A stretch of DNA of 64,000 nt from Acidobacteriota bacterium (GCA_016929335.1 JAFGIY010000064.1:1-64000); one strand, 5' to 3'; shown: positions 37,658-47,939, counted from the first letter of the stretch. Notes: a model not told the origin generated them from the letters alone. Numbers and translations are program-made.

Positions 37658-38977
37658 TTGCCGGTACGGGACAACATGAAAGAGAGAGAGTGTACGGGAA
37701 ACTCGCTTTGCACGCTTCGCATATCCATTGCGGACATGGTCTCCCTGAACGTTAGAAGCATAAACCCCGAGCTGCCGAAAACGCTTTATCAGGATATGCC
37801 ATTGCGAGCGATGGCGCTCATGTCTACCGTTCCTTGCGGAGCGTTTGCGGTTTCCATATCGGGCGAAACAGGGGGGAGCCGCGGGTATCCGATTCTCAAA
37901 TACCCGCCGTTGTCTGCCGAAGGTTTTGTGATTGCCTATGATCGCCATCCGAACGGCCGCTACGTGGCGGCAGCGGTGCGGTACCGAAACCGGGACTTTA
38001 AGATTGCAGAATTTTTTGATATCGCATGCCGCTGGGCCGAACGGAATGGCCGGATCCCAAAACCGGTTGCCGGCCGCTATGCCTATTTTGTTCCGACGAG
38101 AGACGAGTGGGGTGTCATTCTCAGGGACAGCGGATACTCAGCATGGGATCCCGCGAGCATGCCGTCGGCGCTAAATGCGGAATTGCTGCTTGGCCATGGC
38201 TCGCAGCAAAGCAGCGCAATTGTTGCGCGCATCCCGGTATTCACCGGAGATGGTCGACGCGAAGAGGAAGTCCTGCCCGCATTTGCGCAGACGGAAGTGA
38301 CGCTCGATCCCGATCCCGGCCCGCACAGCATTTGGCTCAGCTATGCAGAGTATAAGCGGATAAGGATTTTGGCGTCGCAACCTCCGGATACAATAGTCAG
38401 GGACTTTCACGATTGGCTCGGTTTGCTGACAAAAGAGAGCGGTTTCGAATACTGGATTTTTAATCCGGGAATGCTGTTCGGCGACCACATTGAATGGTGG
38501 GGGGATCGATGCCGGCGCCGTACTGAACACGAAGGCTTTGATTTTGCCAGAGGATCCATTGCAGGCACCGGTATTCGCTTCATACCGGAAGGCGTTCCGG
38601 TTCGATCGATGGCGGATGGAGACGTGGTCGCGATGCTCGACGATTTTTTGGGCAAAACTGTTGTCGTGCGTCATCCGGCCATCATCCGGCCAAATGGCGA
38701 TGTCTTTCACACACTGTTAAGTCACATCCAGCCGCGGACAACGAAAATGAGTCCCGTAACAAAGGGCCAGGTTGTCGGCGAGGTGCCCAAGACGACTAAT
38801 CCGAGAGTCCCCGCCCATCTTCATCTGACTGCAGCATGGATCCCGCCAAGCCTTACTCAGGATGAGCTCAAAATGGATCACATCCATCCGGCGTTTGCTC
38901 CGGTGATTCTTACAGACATCACGCCCCTTTTGCGGAGCAATCCTCTGTGCCGATGGGATATTGCCGAAAGCAATTGA
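37658..38977 (+). CDS. Protein with C-terminal M23 (LytM)-like peptidase domain
   Basis: HEGFDFARGS, GVPVRSMADGDVVAMLDDFLGKTVVVRH, PAHLHLTAAWIPP. Confidence 0.6.
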   Translation: MPVRDNMKERECTGNSLCTLRISIADMVSLNVRSINPELPKTLYQDMPLRAMALMSTVPCGAFAVSISGETGGSRGYPILKYPPLSAEGFVIAYDRHPNGRYVAAAVRYRNRDFKIAEFFDIACRWAERNGRIPKPVAGRYAYFVPTRDEWGVILRDSGYSAWDPASMPSALNAELLLGHGSQQSSAIVARIPVFTGDGRREEEVLPAFAQTEVTLDPDPGPHSIWLSYAEYKRIRILASQPPDTIVRDFHDWLGLLTKESGFEYWIFNPGMLFGDHIEWWGDRCRRRTEHEGFDFARGSIAGTGIRFIPEGVPVRSMADGDVVAMLDDFLGKTVVVRHPAIIRPNGDVFHTLLSHIQPRTTKMSPVTKGQVVGEVPKTTNPRVPAHLHLTAAWIPPSLTQDELKMDHIHPAFAPVILTDITPLLRSNPLCRWDIAESN

Positions 38978-39129
38978 ATGTGGATCCCCCAATGCAGCGC
39001 CTTGGACGAGCCCGGCTATCGGGTCAGGGGGGGCTTATACGGAGGTTTCCCACAGATAATTCTTCATGAAAGGTTTGCCCCTCACAGCGCTCGCTGTGGG
39101 ACGCACTTGACACTGTGGGTGTCCTTTCT

Positions 39130-39242
39130 CATGTGGGTCGCGGCTTCAGACGCGACGCGCGATTAATCTTATGTGTGAGAAATTCTTATGCCTGCCCTTC
39201 TGTTTTCATATACTTGTCGCGTCTGAAGCCGCGACCCACATG
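39130..39242. repeat. 27-bp perfect inverted repeat with 59-bp spacer
   Basis: CATGTGGGTCGCGGCTTCAGACGCGAC (39130-39156) and its exact reverse complement (39216-39242). Confidence 0.95.
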
Positions 39243-39337
39243 AATTTTTTGTTTTGGATTGCGTCATCCCTGACGCAGTTTTTAAGCTTGTTGCAGAGTG
39301 TGGAGACAGTCTCAAAAGCTCGCACGCATAAAAGAGA

Positions 39338-39560
39338 ACCCCCCACAGTGTCAAGTGTGTCCCGCAGTGAGCGCACAGCGGGGCAGCTTTTTTTATCTCG
39401 GGGTCGGGGTCGGGGTCGGAGTCGGTATCGGGGTCGGCTTTAAGTCATGGAGCTTATCCGTTGCGTTCGCACTTAATATCATTTCCGATTCGACCCCGAC
39501 CCCGAAACAAACCGCTTCCATTCGTCTCATATAACTCCATGTCAACGGCACGCCGGAACA
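39338..39560 (+). repeat. GGGGTC palindromic dispersed element, copy A2
   Basis: tctcGGGGTCGGGGTCGGGGTCGGAGTCGGTATCGGGGTCGG...TTCGACCCCGACCCCGAAAC...CCATGTCAACGGCAC. Confidence 0.88.
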
Positions 39561-39692
39561 GCTTAACCTGTCAGGGTCGCACGGCCCGAGGCCGTGGGTT
39601 TAGAGGTACCAAAGGGGCTGCATCTGGCTTTTTGGAGATCCATGCTCCGGCCCGCACCGGAGAACTTGAGCCGCTTTACTCCCATGAGACAT

Positions 39693-40250
39693 TCAGGATT
39701 TTGCGTTGATAAAGCCCAGGGCAAGGGTTGCCAGCGCCTCGTCCCTATACTTGAACCAGATTTCAAACAAATCTTCGGGAAGAGGTTCGGTCCAATAATG
39801 AATTCTCTTGATCTTCAGTTCGTGTTTTGCATCCATTCCCAGATGATAATGAGCGCTTGCCTGAAGCGGAATCCATTCTTTCCTGGATATTTTATCTCTG
39901 AAGCGGATCTCAAACTGGACGACAACAGCCATCTGCTTCACATCAATCACATAGCACCGCGGTATTATGTCTTCGTGCAGTCCGGGGTGGACAAAGGACA
40001 GCAGCAGCGAGTCACGGGACATCGTTTTCACATGAGGCGTACCTGGAGCCGTATACATGGTCAGTTCAAGGTCCGTGGCGAAATACTTTTTGAGGTTTGA
40101 TACTGTTTCAATCGCTCCCTGGCTTCTTCGAACCTCCTCAAAATAGCCTTCAAACCATTTCAGAATGCTTTCATAGGTAAGTTCCATCGGCGACTTCTCC
40201 CAATTATTTCTCCGTAGACTCTGATCGAAAGAGACCCCATCCGTCAACAA
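39693..40250 (-). CDS. Hypothetical protein (NTF2/SnoaL-like fold suspected)
   Basis: 185-aa ORF; likely start MELTYESILKWFEGYFEEVRR. Confidence 0.55.
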   Translation of the reverse strand: MLTDGVSFDQSLRRNNWEKSPMELTYESILKWFEGYFEEVRRSQGAIETVSNLKKYFATDLELTMYTAPGTPHVKTMSRDSLLLSFVHPGLHEDIIPRCYVIDVKQMAVVVQFEIRFRDKISRKEWIPLQASAHYHLGMDAKHELKIKRIHYWTEPLPEDLFEIWFKYRDEALATLALGFINAKS

Positions 40251-40280
40251 AAGAGAAGCTTTTTCTAAAATAAATCGCCT

Positions 40281-41828
40281 TTGGGGTATCCGGAGCGGGT
40301 AATGGCGTTTTCAGCAGGGGCAAGGTCAATCCGGCAAGTTCTTATCTTGTGGACGATACAATCAGGATTTAAAATCCCTTCATTACCGGACAGGGGATCT
40401 GTTTTTATGCGAACGCAAATGCATGCTGGAGCGGGACTGAAGCTGTCGTTAATCCTCGGATTGGCTGCGCTCCTCCGTTTCTGGGGGTTGGGAGTCAAAC
40501 AGCTCTGGCTGGATGAAATTCTTCAGTTGCTTCATTCACGGCCGGATACCCTGAGAGGAATACTGGAAGGAGTCGCGCAGGATCGGGGAGGGGCGCCAAT
40601 GGATTATCTTGTCCAACATCTTTTCATCTCAAATGTGAGTGGAGCCATCGAATGGACCGCCCGCCTTCATGCGGCGCTTTTTGGAGTTCTGGCGGTATAT
40701 TTGATATATGTCGTCTGCCAGATCCTGTTCGAGAATCAACGCTGGTCTCTTTTAAGCGCGCTGCTGCTTTGCTTTTACCCTTTTCATCATCATTATTCCC
40801 AGGAAGGCCGGCCGTATTCGCTTTTCATGTTGCTCACCCTGGCTTTATTCTTCATCCTTTTCCGGTCTCTCAAAAATAGCGGCCGGTTTGTCTGGGTATG
40901 CTTTGCCGCAGTGTCCGTACTGTCCTTCTATACCAACGCCTACACCGCCATCGTGCTCTTCGTTCAGCTTCTTATTCTGGTTTATCATCAACTTATTAAA
41001 CACGAGACCTGGCCGTCGGCTTTGCGGAGGATTGCCGTTTTTATATTTTGCAGCCTCGTTGCCGCCGTAGCCTATATCCCCTGGCTGCGCTATTCCTATT
41101 TCAATGCAAAGGGGAATGCCCCGCCGGGAAACAGCTTCCGGTTGTTCGCGGAGATGGTTAAAGGATTGGGAGACGGGAGCTACCCCCTTGCATTTGCGTT
41201 GATCCTTTGTGCCGTGGCCGGTATTTACCACTTAAGAAAGACACAACGGAGTTTTGAAGCCGGCGCTCTTTTGATTTGGATGATCGCTCCATTCCCTATC
41301 GTTTTGGCTGTTCTGAACCTGCGAAATTACTTTTTCTCCACCCGGCAGCTGGTTTTTATCGTTCCCGCACTCATGATGCTGGCGGCAATCGGCGCCGATT
41401 ACATGAAGCGCAAGATCGGGAGCAGGTATTTTTCACCGGCTGTTATTCTGATCCTGATCTCAGTTGTGGTTATTGCACTGCATTATCCGGACAGGCGGGA
41501 TGACCAGCGTTCGGCCGGCCGTTATTTGAAGGATAATGTGCAATCCGGCGATGCTGTCATCGCCCCCGGCATTTCCTATACGCTGTCGTTTTATTTCCCC
41601 GACATCAACAAATATTCCGCGGAAAACCGCCCGATTGAGAGTCTGCTGAATGCCGGTGATGTGTCCAGGATTATTTATGTGGACTCCAGATTTAATTATA
41701 GCCGAGCCGGGATAGATGACCTTTTCTCAGCCGTGCCCAAGCCGGAGGAAACGCGATTCCGCGGAATCACCATATATTCTTTTTCGAAGCCGCGATGGCC
41801 TGCTGCAGCAGCATCCGAAGCCGATTGA
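40281..41828 (+). CDS. Multi-spanning glycosyltransferase family 39-like membrane protein
   Basis: KLSLILGLAALLRFWGLGVKQLWLDEILQLLHSR; many hydrophobic segments. Confidence 0.75.
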   Translation: MGYPERVMAFSAGARSIRQVLILWTIQSGFKIPSLPDRGSVFMRTQMHAGAGLKLSLILGLAALLRFWGLGVKQLWLDEILQLLHSRPDTLRGILEGVAQDRGGAPMDYLVQHLFISNVSGAIEWTARLHAALFGVLAVYLIYVVCQILFENQRWSLLSALLLCFYPFHHHYSQEGRPYSLFMLLTLALFFILFRSLKNSGRFVWVCFAAVSVLSFYTNAYTAIVLFVQLLILVYHQLIKHETWPSALRRIAVFIFCSLVAAVAYIPWLRYSYFNAKGNAPPGNSFRLFAEMVKGLGDGSYPLAFALILCAVAGIYHLRKTQRSFEAGALLIWMIAPFPIVLAVLNLRNYFFSTRQLVFIVPALMMLAAIGADYMKRKIGSRYFSPAVILILISVVVIALHYPDRRDDQRSAGRYLKDNVQSGDAVIAPGISYTLSFYFPDINKYSAENRPIESLLNAGDVSRIIYVDSRFNYSRAGIDDLFSAVPKPEETRFRGITIYSFSKPRWPAAAASEAD

Positions 41829-41968
41829 TGGGTGATCCATCCGCTCATTTGCAGTATGATCTTTTATGGCAGCATTCGGTATTGGCTGAGCAACTGCTTC
41901 AGGAATTGATATGCAGAAGGCGTTCAGCCCTTTTTGATCATTGGTCCTAAGACGGCCGGGAAAAATAA

Positions 41969-42865
41969 TTGAAAACAAGCAAATCCATAAAACGGCAGCC
42001 TGTAATCCGGATTGCTCTGTCTTTTTGCATCCTTATCATCCTGACGGGCGTCGGGGCGGCGTCTGCTCAGCTCGTCATAGGCGCAAAAGCCGGGATCATA
42101 GGCTTCATTGAAGGAGAGGTCTTTTTGGATGGCGAAGCGGTGAATCTGGAGAAGAGCCAATATGTTCAGATCCGGATTGGCCAGAGACTGGCAACGAAAA
42201 AAGGCCGGGCAGAAGTGCTTCTTGGGCCGGACGTTTATGTCAGGCTCGGTGATAATGCATCTCTGAGAACGGACAACAATCAGCTCGATGACACCCGGCT
42301 GAGATTGCAGCAGGGCTCCGCTCTGATTGAAATTGTGCAGGAGAAAAGGGGAATTCGCACCTTAGTGCTTGTTTCAAATAGCGCTGTGGAGGTCACGAAG
42401 GAGGGCCTATACCGGCTCGACGCCGATTCTGCCGAACTCAGGGTTTATGGCGGAGCCGCCCTCATCACTACGCAGAAAATGGGAACGGAGGTCAAAGGCG
42501 GAAGAAGAGTCCAACTCAATGGAAAACCTGTTGTGACCAGGTTTGACGTGAAGACTGACGATTCTCTGCATCAATGGGCGGCGCGCAGGTCTTTTGATCT
42601 TTTCAATGCCTCCTCAAACACACGAACTCAGAACCACTGGCGGTCCATATCTCTGGGATGGGCTTATAATGCCAATTACAGGATGAGATTTCGTTCGGAT
42701 TTCCTTTTCGCTGATTGGATCAAGGGTCGGCAGCCGACATTGGCTGAAGTGACGGCCGCGGCAGAGCAGGAGAGAAGAGAAAGAGAAGAACGGGAATATC
42801 GCAGACGGCAAGCACTGAAAGCCAAGATCGAGGCAGAAGCCGCGCGAACAGGTGATATTCCGTAA
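41969..42865 (+). CDS. FecR-domain-containing exported protein (TTG start in track)
   Basis: GFIEGEVFLDGEAVNLEKSQYVQIRIGQRLATKKGRAEVLLGPDVYVRLGDNASLRTD. Confidence 0.75.
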   Translation: MKTSKSIKRQPVIRIALSFCILIILTGVGAASAQLVIGAKAGIIGFIEGEVFLDGEAVNLEKSQYVQIRIGQRLATKKGRAEVLLGPDVYVRLGDNASLRTDNNQLDDTRLRLQQGSALIEIVQEKRGIRTLVLVSNSAVEVTKEGLYRLDADSAELRVYGGAALITTQKMGTEVKGGRRVQLNGKPVVTRFDVKTDDSLHQWAARRSFDLFNASSNTRTQNHWRSISLGWAYNANYRMRFRSDFLFADWIKGRQPTLAEVTAAAEQERREREEREYRRRQALKAKIEAEAARTGDIP

Positions 42866-42970
42866 AAGCATCCATTCCACAAAACAGGCAATAGTCAATC
42901 CCACGCGCGCCTGCTTCCCTATTGGAGGAGCACAGGGGCGGCCAATATTGAATGCTGTTGGGAGCGCAGG

Positions 42971-43546
42971 TTATATAACGATGACGTTCCGCCGCTTGAG
43001 CTCAAAGAAGCACTTCGCGCATGCCGCAACATCCGCGCCCGCATCATGGGCTTCTTCATATCCGCTTTGAAACAGCTCCCGGTGCAGCTGTGAAAGCGTC
43101 GGCCACTTATAGCCGTAAGGGCCCGGGATGCGGCACAGTTCCGTGCTTTGCGTCATGGTACAGACGCGTTTTTTTGCCGCGAATGGCGGATTGATCCGCA
43201 GCCTGAGGTATTCTGCAGATATTACACTCTCGTCGAACCTGATATTGTGGGCAACAAGTATCCTCGATCTCTCGACAGCTGCTGCGAATTCCTGCAGCAC
43301 AGTTTGAAGCAATTTCCCTTCTGCCCGTGCACGTTCAGTGCTTATGCCGTGTATTCGCTGCACATCGCCGGGGATGACAAATCCCTCAGGGCGCACCAGG
43401 TGTGTCACCGATTCGAGCTGCTGGTCCGCGATGTCATAGAGAGACCATGCCAGTTGGATAACGCGCGGCCAGTTCTCAAGGTCCGAAGCCGGTGCCTTCC
43501 AGTTGCGCGGCAGGCCGGTTGTCTCGCAGTCGAAGATCAAGTACAT
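42971..43546 (-). CDS. 3'-5' exonuclease, DnaQ-like (likely start MYLIFDCETTG at 43546)
   Basis: MYLIFDCETTGLPRNW...VQRIHGIS, LVAHNIRFDESVISAEY, AHDAGADVAACAKCF. Confidence 0.9.
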   Translation of the reverse strand: MYLIFDCETTGLPRNWKAPASDLENWPRVIQLAWSLYDIADQQLESVTHLVRPEGFVIPGDVQRIHGISTERARAEGKLLQTVLQEFAAAVERSRILVAHNIRFDESVISAEYLRLRINPPFAAKKRVCTMTQSTELCRIPGPYGYKWPTLSQLHRELFQSGYEEAHDAGADVAACAKCFFELKRRNVIVI

Positions 43547-43717
43547 CTCATTTGCTCTCCAAAACGTTTTGGCAGCAAAATCTTTTATCAATTTAACATA
43601 GAGGCAGCCATTCAAACCCGGAATTATCGCGCAAATCCAGGATATGGTGATGAGCACGATAAAAACGGCTCTTAAATATATACGGATTCGCCTGAATTGA
43701 CGATAACTAAGAGGACT

Positions 43718-44857
43718 ATGGCTACTGATTCAATTCCGACTGAAGTGAAGGCGAAGCCTAGCGCGTTCGAGCGCTTTAATAACGTTTTGAAGATGATGGT
43801 TGAGAAGGAGGCCAGCGATCTGCACGTGTCTGTCGGGAGCGGTTTCAGGATTCGCATCCTGGGACAGCTTATTCAGGCGCCCGATAATGCGCCGCTGACT
43901 CCCAGTGAAATCGCGTCCATTGCCGGCGGTATCCTGATCGCCGGTCGCAAATGCACCAAGGAAAACGTGGTGCAGTTTGTTGAGTCACTGACCGACTATG
44001 ACTGCTCGTACTCGGTTCCCGGACTGGGCCGCTACAGGGTCAACATTTCCAGTCAACGTCGATCTCTTGCCCTGGTACTGAGGCATATCCCGTATGTTTT
44101 GCCTACTATTGGAGGCCTGGGCTTGCCTCCGGTTCTGGGAGATATCGCGCTGGCGGAACGCGGGCTGGTCCTTGTGACCGGAATAACCGGAAGCGGAAAA
44201 TCCACAACTCTTGCGGCCATGATCAACCTGATCAACCAGAACCGGCAGAGCAAGATTGTCACCATCGAGGACCCGATCGAGTTTCTCTATCGCGACAATA
44301 AATGCAGCATTATTCAGCGCGAATGCGGGTCGGATACGGAAAGCTTCGCCAAAGCCTTGCGCGCTGCCCTGCGCCAGGATCCGGACATCATTCTTGTCGG
44401 CGAGATGCGCGATAAGGAAACCATCGACATCGCAATCAAAGCTGCCGAAACAGGACACCTGGTTTTGTCGACCGTCCATACAACCGATGCTCCCAGGACG
44501 ATTTCCCGAATCCTCAGCGTCTTCGATCCATCCGAACAGGCGGCAACGCGCCTGCGGCTTAGCGAAACACTGCTGGCCGTCATCTCCCAACGTCTGCTGC
44601 AGCGGGCAGATGGCGCCGGGCGCGTAGCGGCTTGTGAGGTGATGCGCCAGACGAAAACCATCCAGGAGTGCATCGCGGAGCCGGAAAAGATATACATGCT
44701 GAAAGAGTACATTGAGAAAGGGCGGGAATTTTATCAGATGCAGACTTTTGACCAGCATCTGACCGACCTTTATCAAGCCGGAACCATTACCCTGGATACG
44801 GCCAAGTCTGCTGCTACATCTGCTGCCGATTTTGAGCGTAATCTGCAGTTTGAATAA
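43718..44857 (+). CDS. PilT/PilU-type twitching ATPase
   Basis: ASDLHVSVGSGFRIRI, LVTGITGSGKSTTLAAMI, EDPIEFLYRDNKCSIIQRE, ALRQDPDIILVGEMRDKETI. Confidence 0.95.
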   Translation: MATDSIPTEVKAKPSAFERFNNVLKMMVEKEASDLHVSVGSGFRIRILGQLIQAPDNAPLTPSEIASIAGGILIAGRKCTKENVVQFVESLTDYDCSYSVPGLGRYRVNISSQRRSLALVLRHIPYVLPTIGGLGLPPVLGDIALAERGLVLVTGITGSGKSTTLAAMINLINQNRQSKIVTIEDPIEFLYRDNKCSIIQRECGSDTESFAKALRAALRQDPDIILVGEMRDKETIDIAIKAAETGHLVLSTVHTTDAPRTISRILSVFDPSEQAATRLRLSETLLAVISQRLLQRADGAGRVAACEVMRQTKTIQECIAEPEKIYMLKEYIEKGREFYQMQTFDQHLTDLYQAGTITLDTAKSAATSAADFERNLQFE

Positions 44858-45024
44858 TAAATGGAAGCGATCCGCTCTCCACAATTTACAGCTTCCATCC
44901 GCCCCGGCAAGACCGCAGCTAATGAATACAAGAACCGGAAATAAATCCCGCTAATTCAATAACCTGCCTAAACCCCTTGCCGATATAATTTGTAGCTCCC
45001 GGCAGAAGTGTAGGCAGTAGAAGC

Positions 45025-46269
45025 ATGGATGAACGGATTGGCAGCTCATGGAAAACTTTTGTCGCCCGCCAGCCGATTCTGGATGGCCATAAGAATATCT
45101 TTGCCTATGAGTTGCTGTTCCGTTCCAGCCTGGAAAATGTTTTCCAGTCCGGCTTGCCGGATCAGGCGTCGTCAAGTGTACTGGTTTCCAGTCTCTTCCT
45201 GATAGGGATTCAATCCATAACAGGCGGTCGCCGGGCTTTTGTAAATTTTACCCGGAATCTTTTGACTCAGGGATATGCCGCTTTCCTCCCGCCCGAACAA
45301 GCTGTTATAGAAATTCTCGAAGATGTGATGCCGGACAGCGATATTGTGGACGCATGCGAGTTTCTGAAGAAGACAGGGTACATACTTGCATTGGATGACT
45401 ATCCGCTTGACGGTCGCATGGACCCGCTGCTCCCTTTCGTTGACATCGTCAAAGTTGACTGGCTCAAAACGCCGCCTGAAGTCTGCCGGAAACTCGCCCA
45501 TGATCTCATCCCCAAAGGGATCCGGCTGCTGGCTGAAAAGGTGGAAACACACGAGCAATATCGGCAGGCTCAAGAAATGGGGTATTCCTATTTTCAGGGA
45601 TTTTTCTTCTGTGAACCTGAGGTCCTGACCGGACGTGATATCCCGACGCTCCAGACCAACTGCATGATGCTTCTGCGCGAGGTAAACGGAGATGATCCCA
45701 AGCTGAACGCAATTGAACGGGTTCTTATGCGGGAGCCGTCGCTTTGCTACAAGCTGCTGAGATATCTCAATTCCGCAATATTTTATTTCCGGGGTAATAT
45801 CACTTCGGTGCGTCATGCACTCTCGCTCCTGGGTTTGGAAGCGATCCGGAAATGGGTTTCGCTTGTAACACTCGCAGGCATGGGAGAGAACAAACCCGAA
45901 GCGCTCGTGGTTACTTCCGTGATCCGCGGCAAGTTCTGCGAATCCATCGGGCAAGCCGGCAACCAGAGCAAATACTCAACCGAGCTCTTTCTAATGGGCA
46001 TCTTTTCTCTGATCGATGCCATACTCGATAAGCCCATGGATAAGCTTCTGTACGCTCTGCCTATTTCCAGTGAAATAAGAGATACGCTTCTGGGGAAAGA
46101 AAGCCCTTATCAGGCTGTATACAAGCTTGTCTGCGCGTATGAAAGGAGCAACTGGGATGCTGTTGCCAGCCTCGCCGAGACTTTGTATGTGAGCGAAGAG
46201 AACGTTGCCAAAGCCTATATCGATGCAGTAGCGTGGGCTCAGGAACTTACGAGCGCGAGCAAAAACTAG
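45025..46269 (+). CDS. EAL-HDOD (YuxH-like) signalling protein
   Basis: FVARQPILDGHKNIFAYELLFRSS; HDOD-like LCYKLLRYLNSAIFYFRGNITSVRHALSLLGLEAIRKWVSL. Confidence 0.9.
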   Translation: MDERIGSSWKTFVARQPILDGHKNIFAYELLFRSSLENVFQSGLPDQASSSVLVSSLFLIGIQSITGGRRAFVNFTRNLLTQGYAAFLPPEQAVIEILEDVMPDSDIVDACEFLKKTGYILALDDYPLDGRMDPLLPFVDIVKVDWLKTPPEVCRKLAHDLIPKGIRLLAEKVETHEQYRQAQEMGYSYFQGFFFCEPEVLTGRDIPTLQTNCMMLLREVNGDDPKLNAIERVLMREPSLCYKLLRYLNSAIFYFRGNITSVRHALSLLGLEAIRKWVSLVTLAGMGENKPEALVVTSVIRGKFCESIGQAGNQSKYSTELFLMGIFSLIDAILDKPMDKLLYALPISSEIRDTLLGKESPYQAVYKLVCAYERSNWDAVASLAETLYVSEENVAKAYIDAVAWAQELTSASKN

Positions 46270-46322
46270 CGTAATCCGCTCAAGTTCATGGCCGGCCTTA
46301 TTCCGTAGCCGCCGTTTCCCGA

Positions 46323-47579
46323 TTACTTGGCCGGAGGAGTCATCATATCCGGCTTTCCCAGCAGATATCCCTGACCGTAATCGGCTCCCAGTTTCTGGAC
46401 GGTTTTCAGTTCCTCGGGCAGCTCAATCCCTTCTGCGATTACTTTGGCTCCGATGCCGCGTCCCAGAGAAATGATTGCTTTCAGCATTTCGCGATTGATC
46501 ATGCTCAGATGCACGCCCTGAACCAGAGACATATCAAGTTTCAGATAACTGGGTTTCAGCTTGACGATTGTCTCAAGTCCGGAGTAACCGGACCCTACAT
46601 CATCCACCGCCAGGGCTACTCCCAAATCCGTAAAATAGCTCATCGCTTCCTGGAACAGGCTCAGGTTGTCGATTACGAGCTTTTCCGTGATTTCAATGAC
46701 AATGCGATCGGGCGTAATGCAGGCACGCTCCAGCAGATCAATCAGATGCTTCCCCTGAAACTCAGGATCGCGGATTGTGGCAGGCAAGGTATTAATAAAA
46801 ACCTTGGCTTTGGAAGGGACACGATTCGAGAACAGGAGCGCACGCGTACGACATAATCGATCAAGTTCAACAAGCTGGTGGTGCTTGATCGCGGCATTGA
46901 ATAGCTCGTCCGCTGATTGAAAAGCCGTACCGGCATTGCCTCGGGATAGAGCTTCGTAAGCAACGATCCTGTTCTCGTGCAAGTCCACAATCGGCTGATA
47001 TAAAGTGATCAATTCTCCGTTCAGCAGAACCTCTTTCAGTTTCTGGAGAGTTACGATTTCTTCCGCGCGCTGTTGAAGTCGCGCCTGGTCCAGAGCTTCG
47101 CGGATGATGCGCAGAATCGTGTGATGAGGATCGACGAGAGGATTGTAGACGCCGATGGCATAGCCTATGGAGATCCGAGGCCGGCTTTTCAGATAGGGCT
47201 GAGCCGTGCGCAATATCCTCGGAATCAGCACGCTGTGCAGGCGGGAACACAGGGATTCAAGGCTCTCAAAATATCGAGAGGGCGCCTGGCGCTTGGGGCT
47301 CAAGAACAGCAGGATACTTGTCCCTCCCGGTTCTTCCAGCGCCAGTATATCCTCCTTGCGATAATCCTTCCCGGATTGTTCTGTCAGCAATGAAAAAATG
47401 CTGCGCCGCACTTGAGTGTAAGTTTGAATGCCGTACTGCTCTTCAATCGCGCTGAAAGGGGAGATGTCCATAATCAGCATCGAAAGATGGCTGTTTTTTA
47501 TCAACTCTTCCGTGAGGAACGGAAGATGTTCATGATATGCGCGAATGGATTCGGACAGAGACATTCTAATCCCTTTCAA
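46323..47579 (-). CDS. EAL-domain c-di-GMP phosphodiesterase-like with degenerate GGDEF-like N-terminus
   Basis: LITLYQPIVDLHENRIVAYEALSRG, ELDRLCRTRAL, AVDDVGSGYSGLETIVKLKPSYLKLD, VIAEGIE. Confidence 0.92.
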   Translation of the reverse strand: MKGIRMSLSESIRAYHEHLPFLTEELIKNSHLSMLIMDISPFSAIEEQYGIQTYTQVRRSIFSLLTEQSGKDYRKEDILALEEPGGTSILLFLSPKRQAPSRYFESLESLCSRLHSVLIPRILRTAQPYLKSRPRISIGYAIGVYNPLVDPHHTILRIIREALDQARLQQRAEEIVTLQKLKEVLLNGELITLYQPIVDLHENRIVAYEALSRGNAGTAFQSADELFNAAIKHHQLVELDRLCRTRALLFSNRVPSKAKVFINTLPATIRDPEFQGKHLIDLLERACITPDRIVIEITEKLVIDNLSLFQEAMSYFTDLGVALAVDDVGSGYSGLETIVKLKPSYLKLDMSLVQGVHLSMINREMLKAIISLGRGIGAKVIAEGIELPEELKTVQKLGADYGQGYLLGKPDMMTPPAK

Positions 47580-47664
47580 TCAGCCGGGGTCATAATACAA
47601 CGAATTTGAAAGGGATTTGTCTATTTCGTATGTAAAATGTTTTATAAAACTTCTAAAACTGCCC

Positions 47665-47860
47665 TCGCACAGAGGAGCAGATTTTGATATCTCGAGGTCG
47701 GGGTCGGGGTCGGAATCGGTATCGGGGTCGGCTTTTGCTCGTGCAGCATATCTATCGCGCTCACACCTAATATCATTTCCAAATCGACCCCGATTCCGAC
47801 CCCGAGATAAATTCTTCCGGTCGTCTCGTATCGTTCCATGTCAACGGCACTGCAGAACAA
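47665..47860 (+). repeat. GGGGTC palindromic dispersed element, copy A3
   Basis: atctcgaGGTCGGGGTCGGGGTCGGAATCGGTATCGGGGTCGG...ATCGACCCCGATTCCGACCCCGAG...CCATGTCAACGGCAC. Confidence 0.88.
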
Positions 47861-47939
47861 ATCAGACTGTCAGGATTGCGCGGCCATAGGCGGCAGGTTT
47901 GCGTGCCCACTTTGTTTGTTGCCGTCTCCGGCATTTTTG

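Noticed and set aside
39397-39600. G-rich repeats considered as CRISPR array
   Set aside because: Hexamer periodicity with no spacer-repeat architecture and no cas genes nearby.
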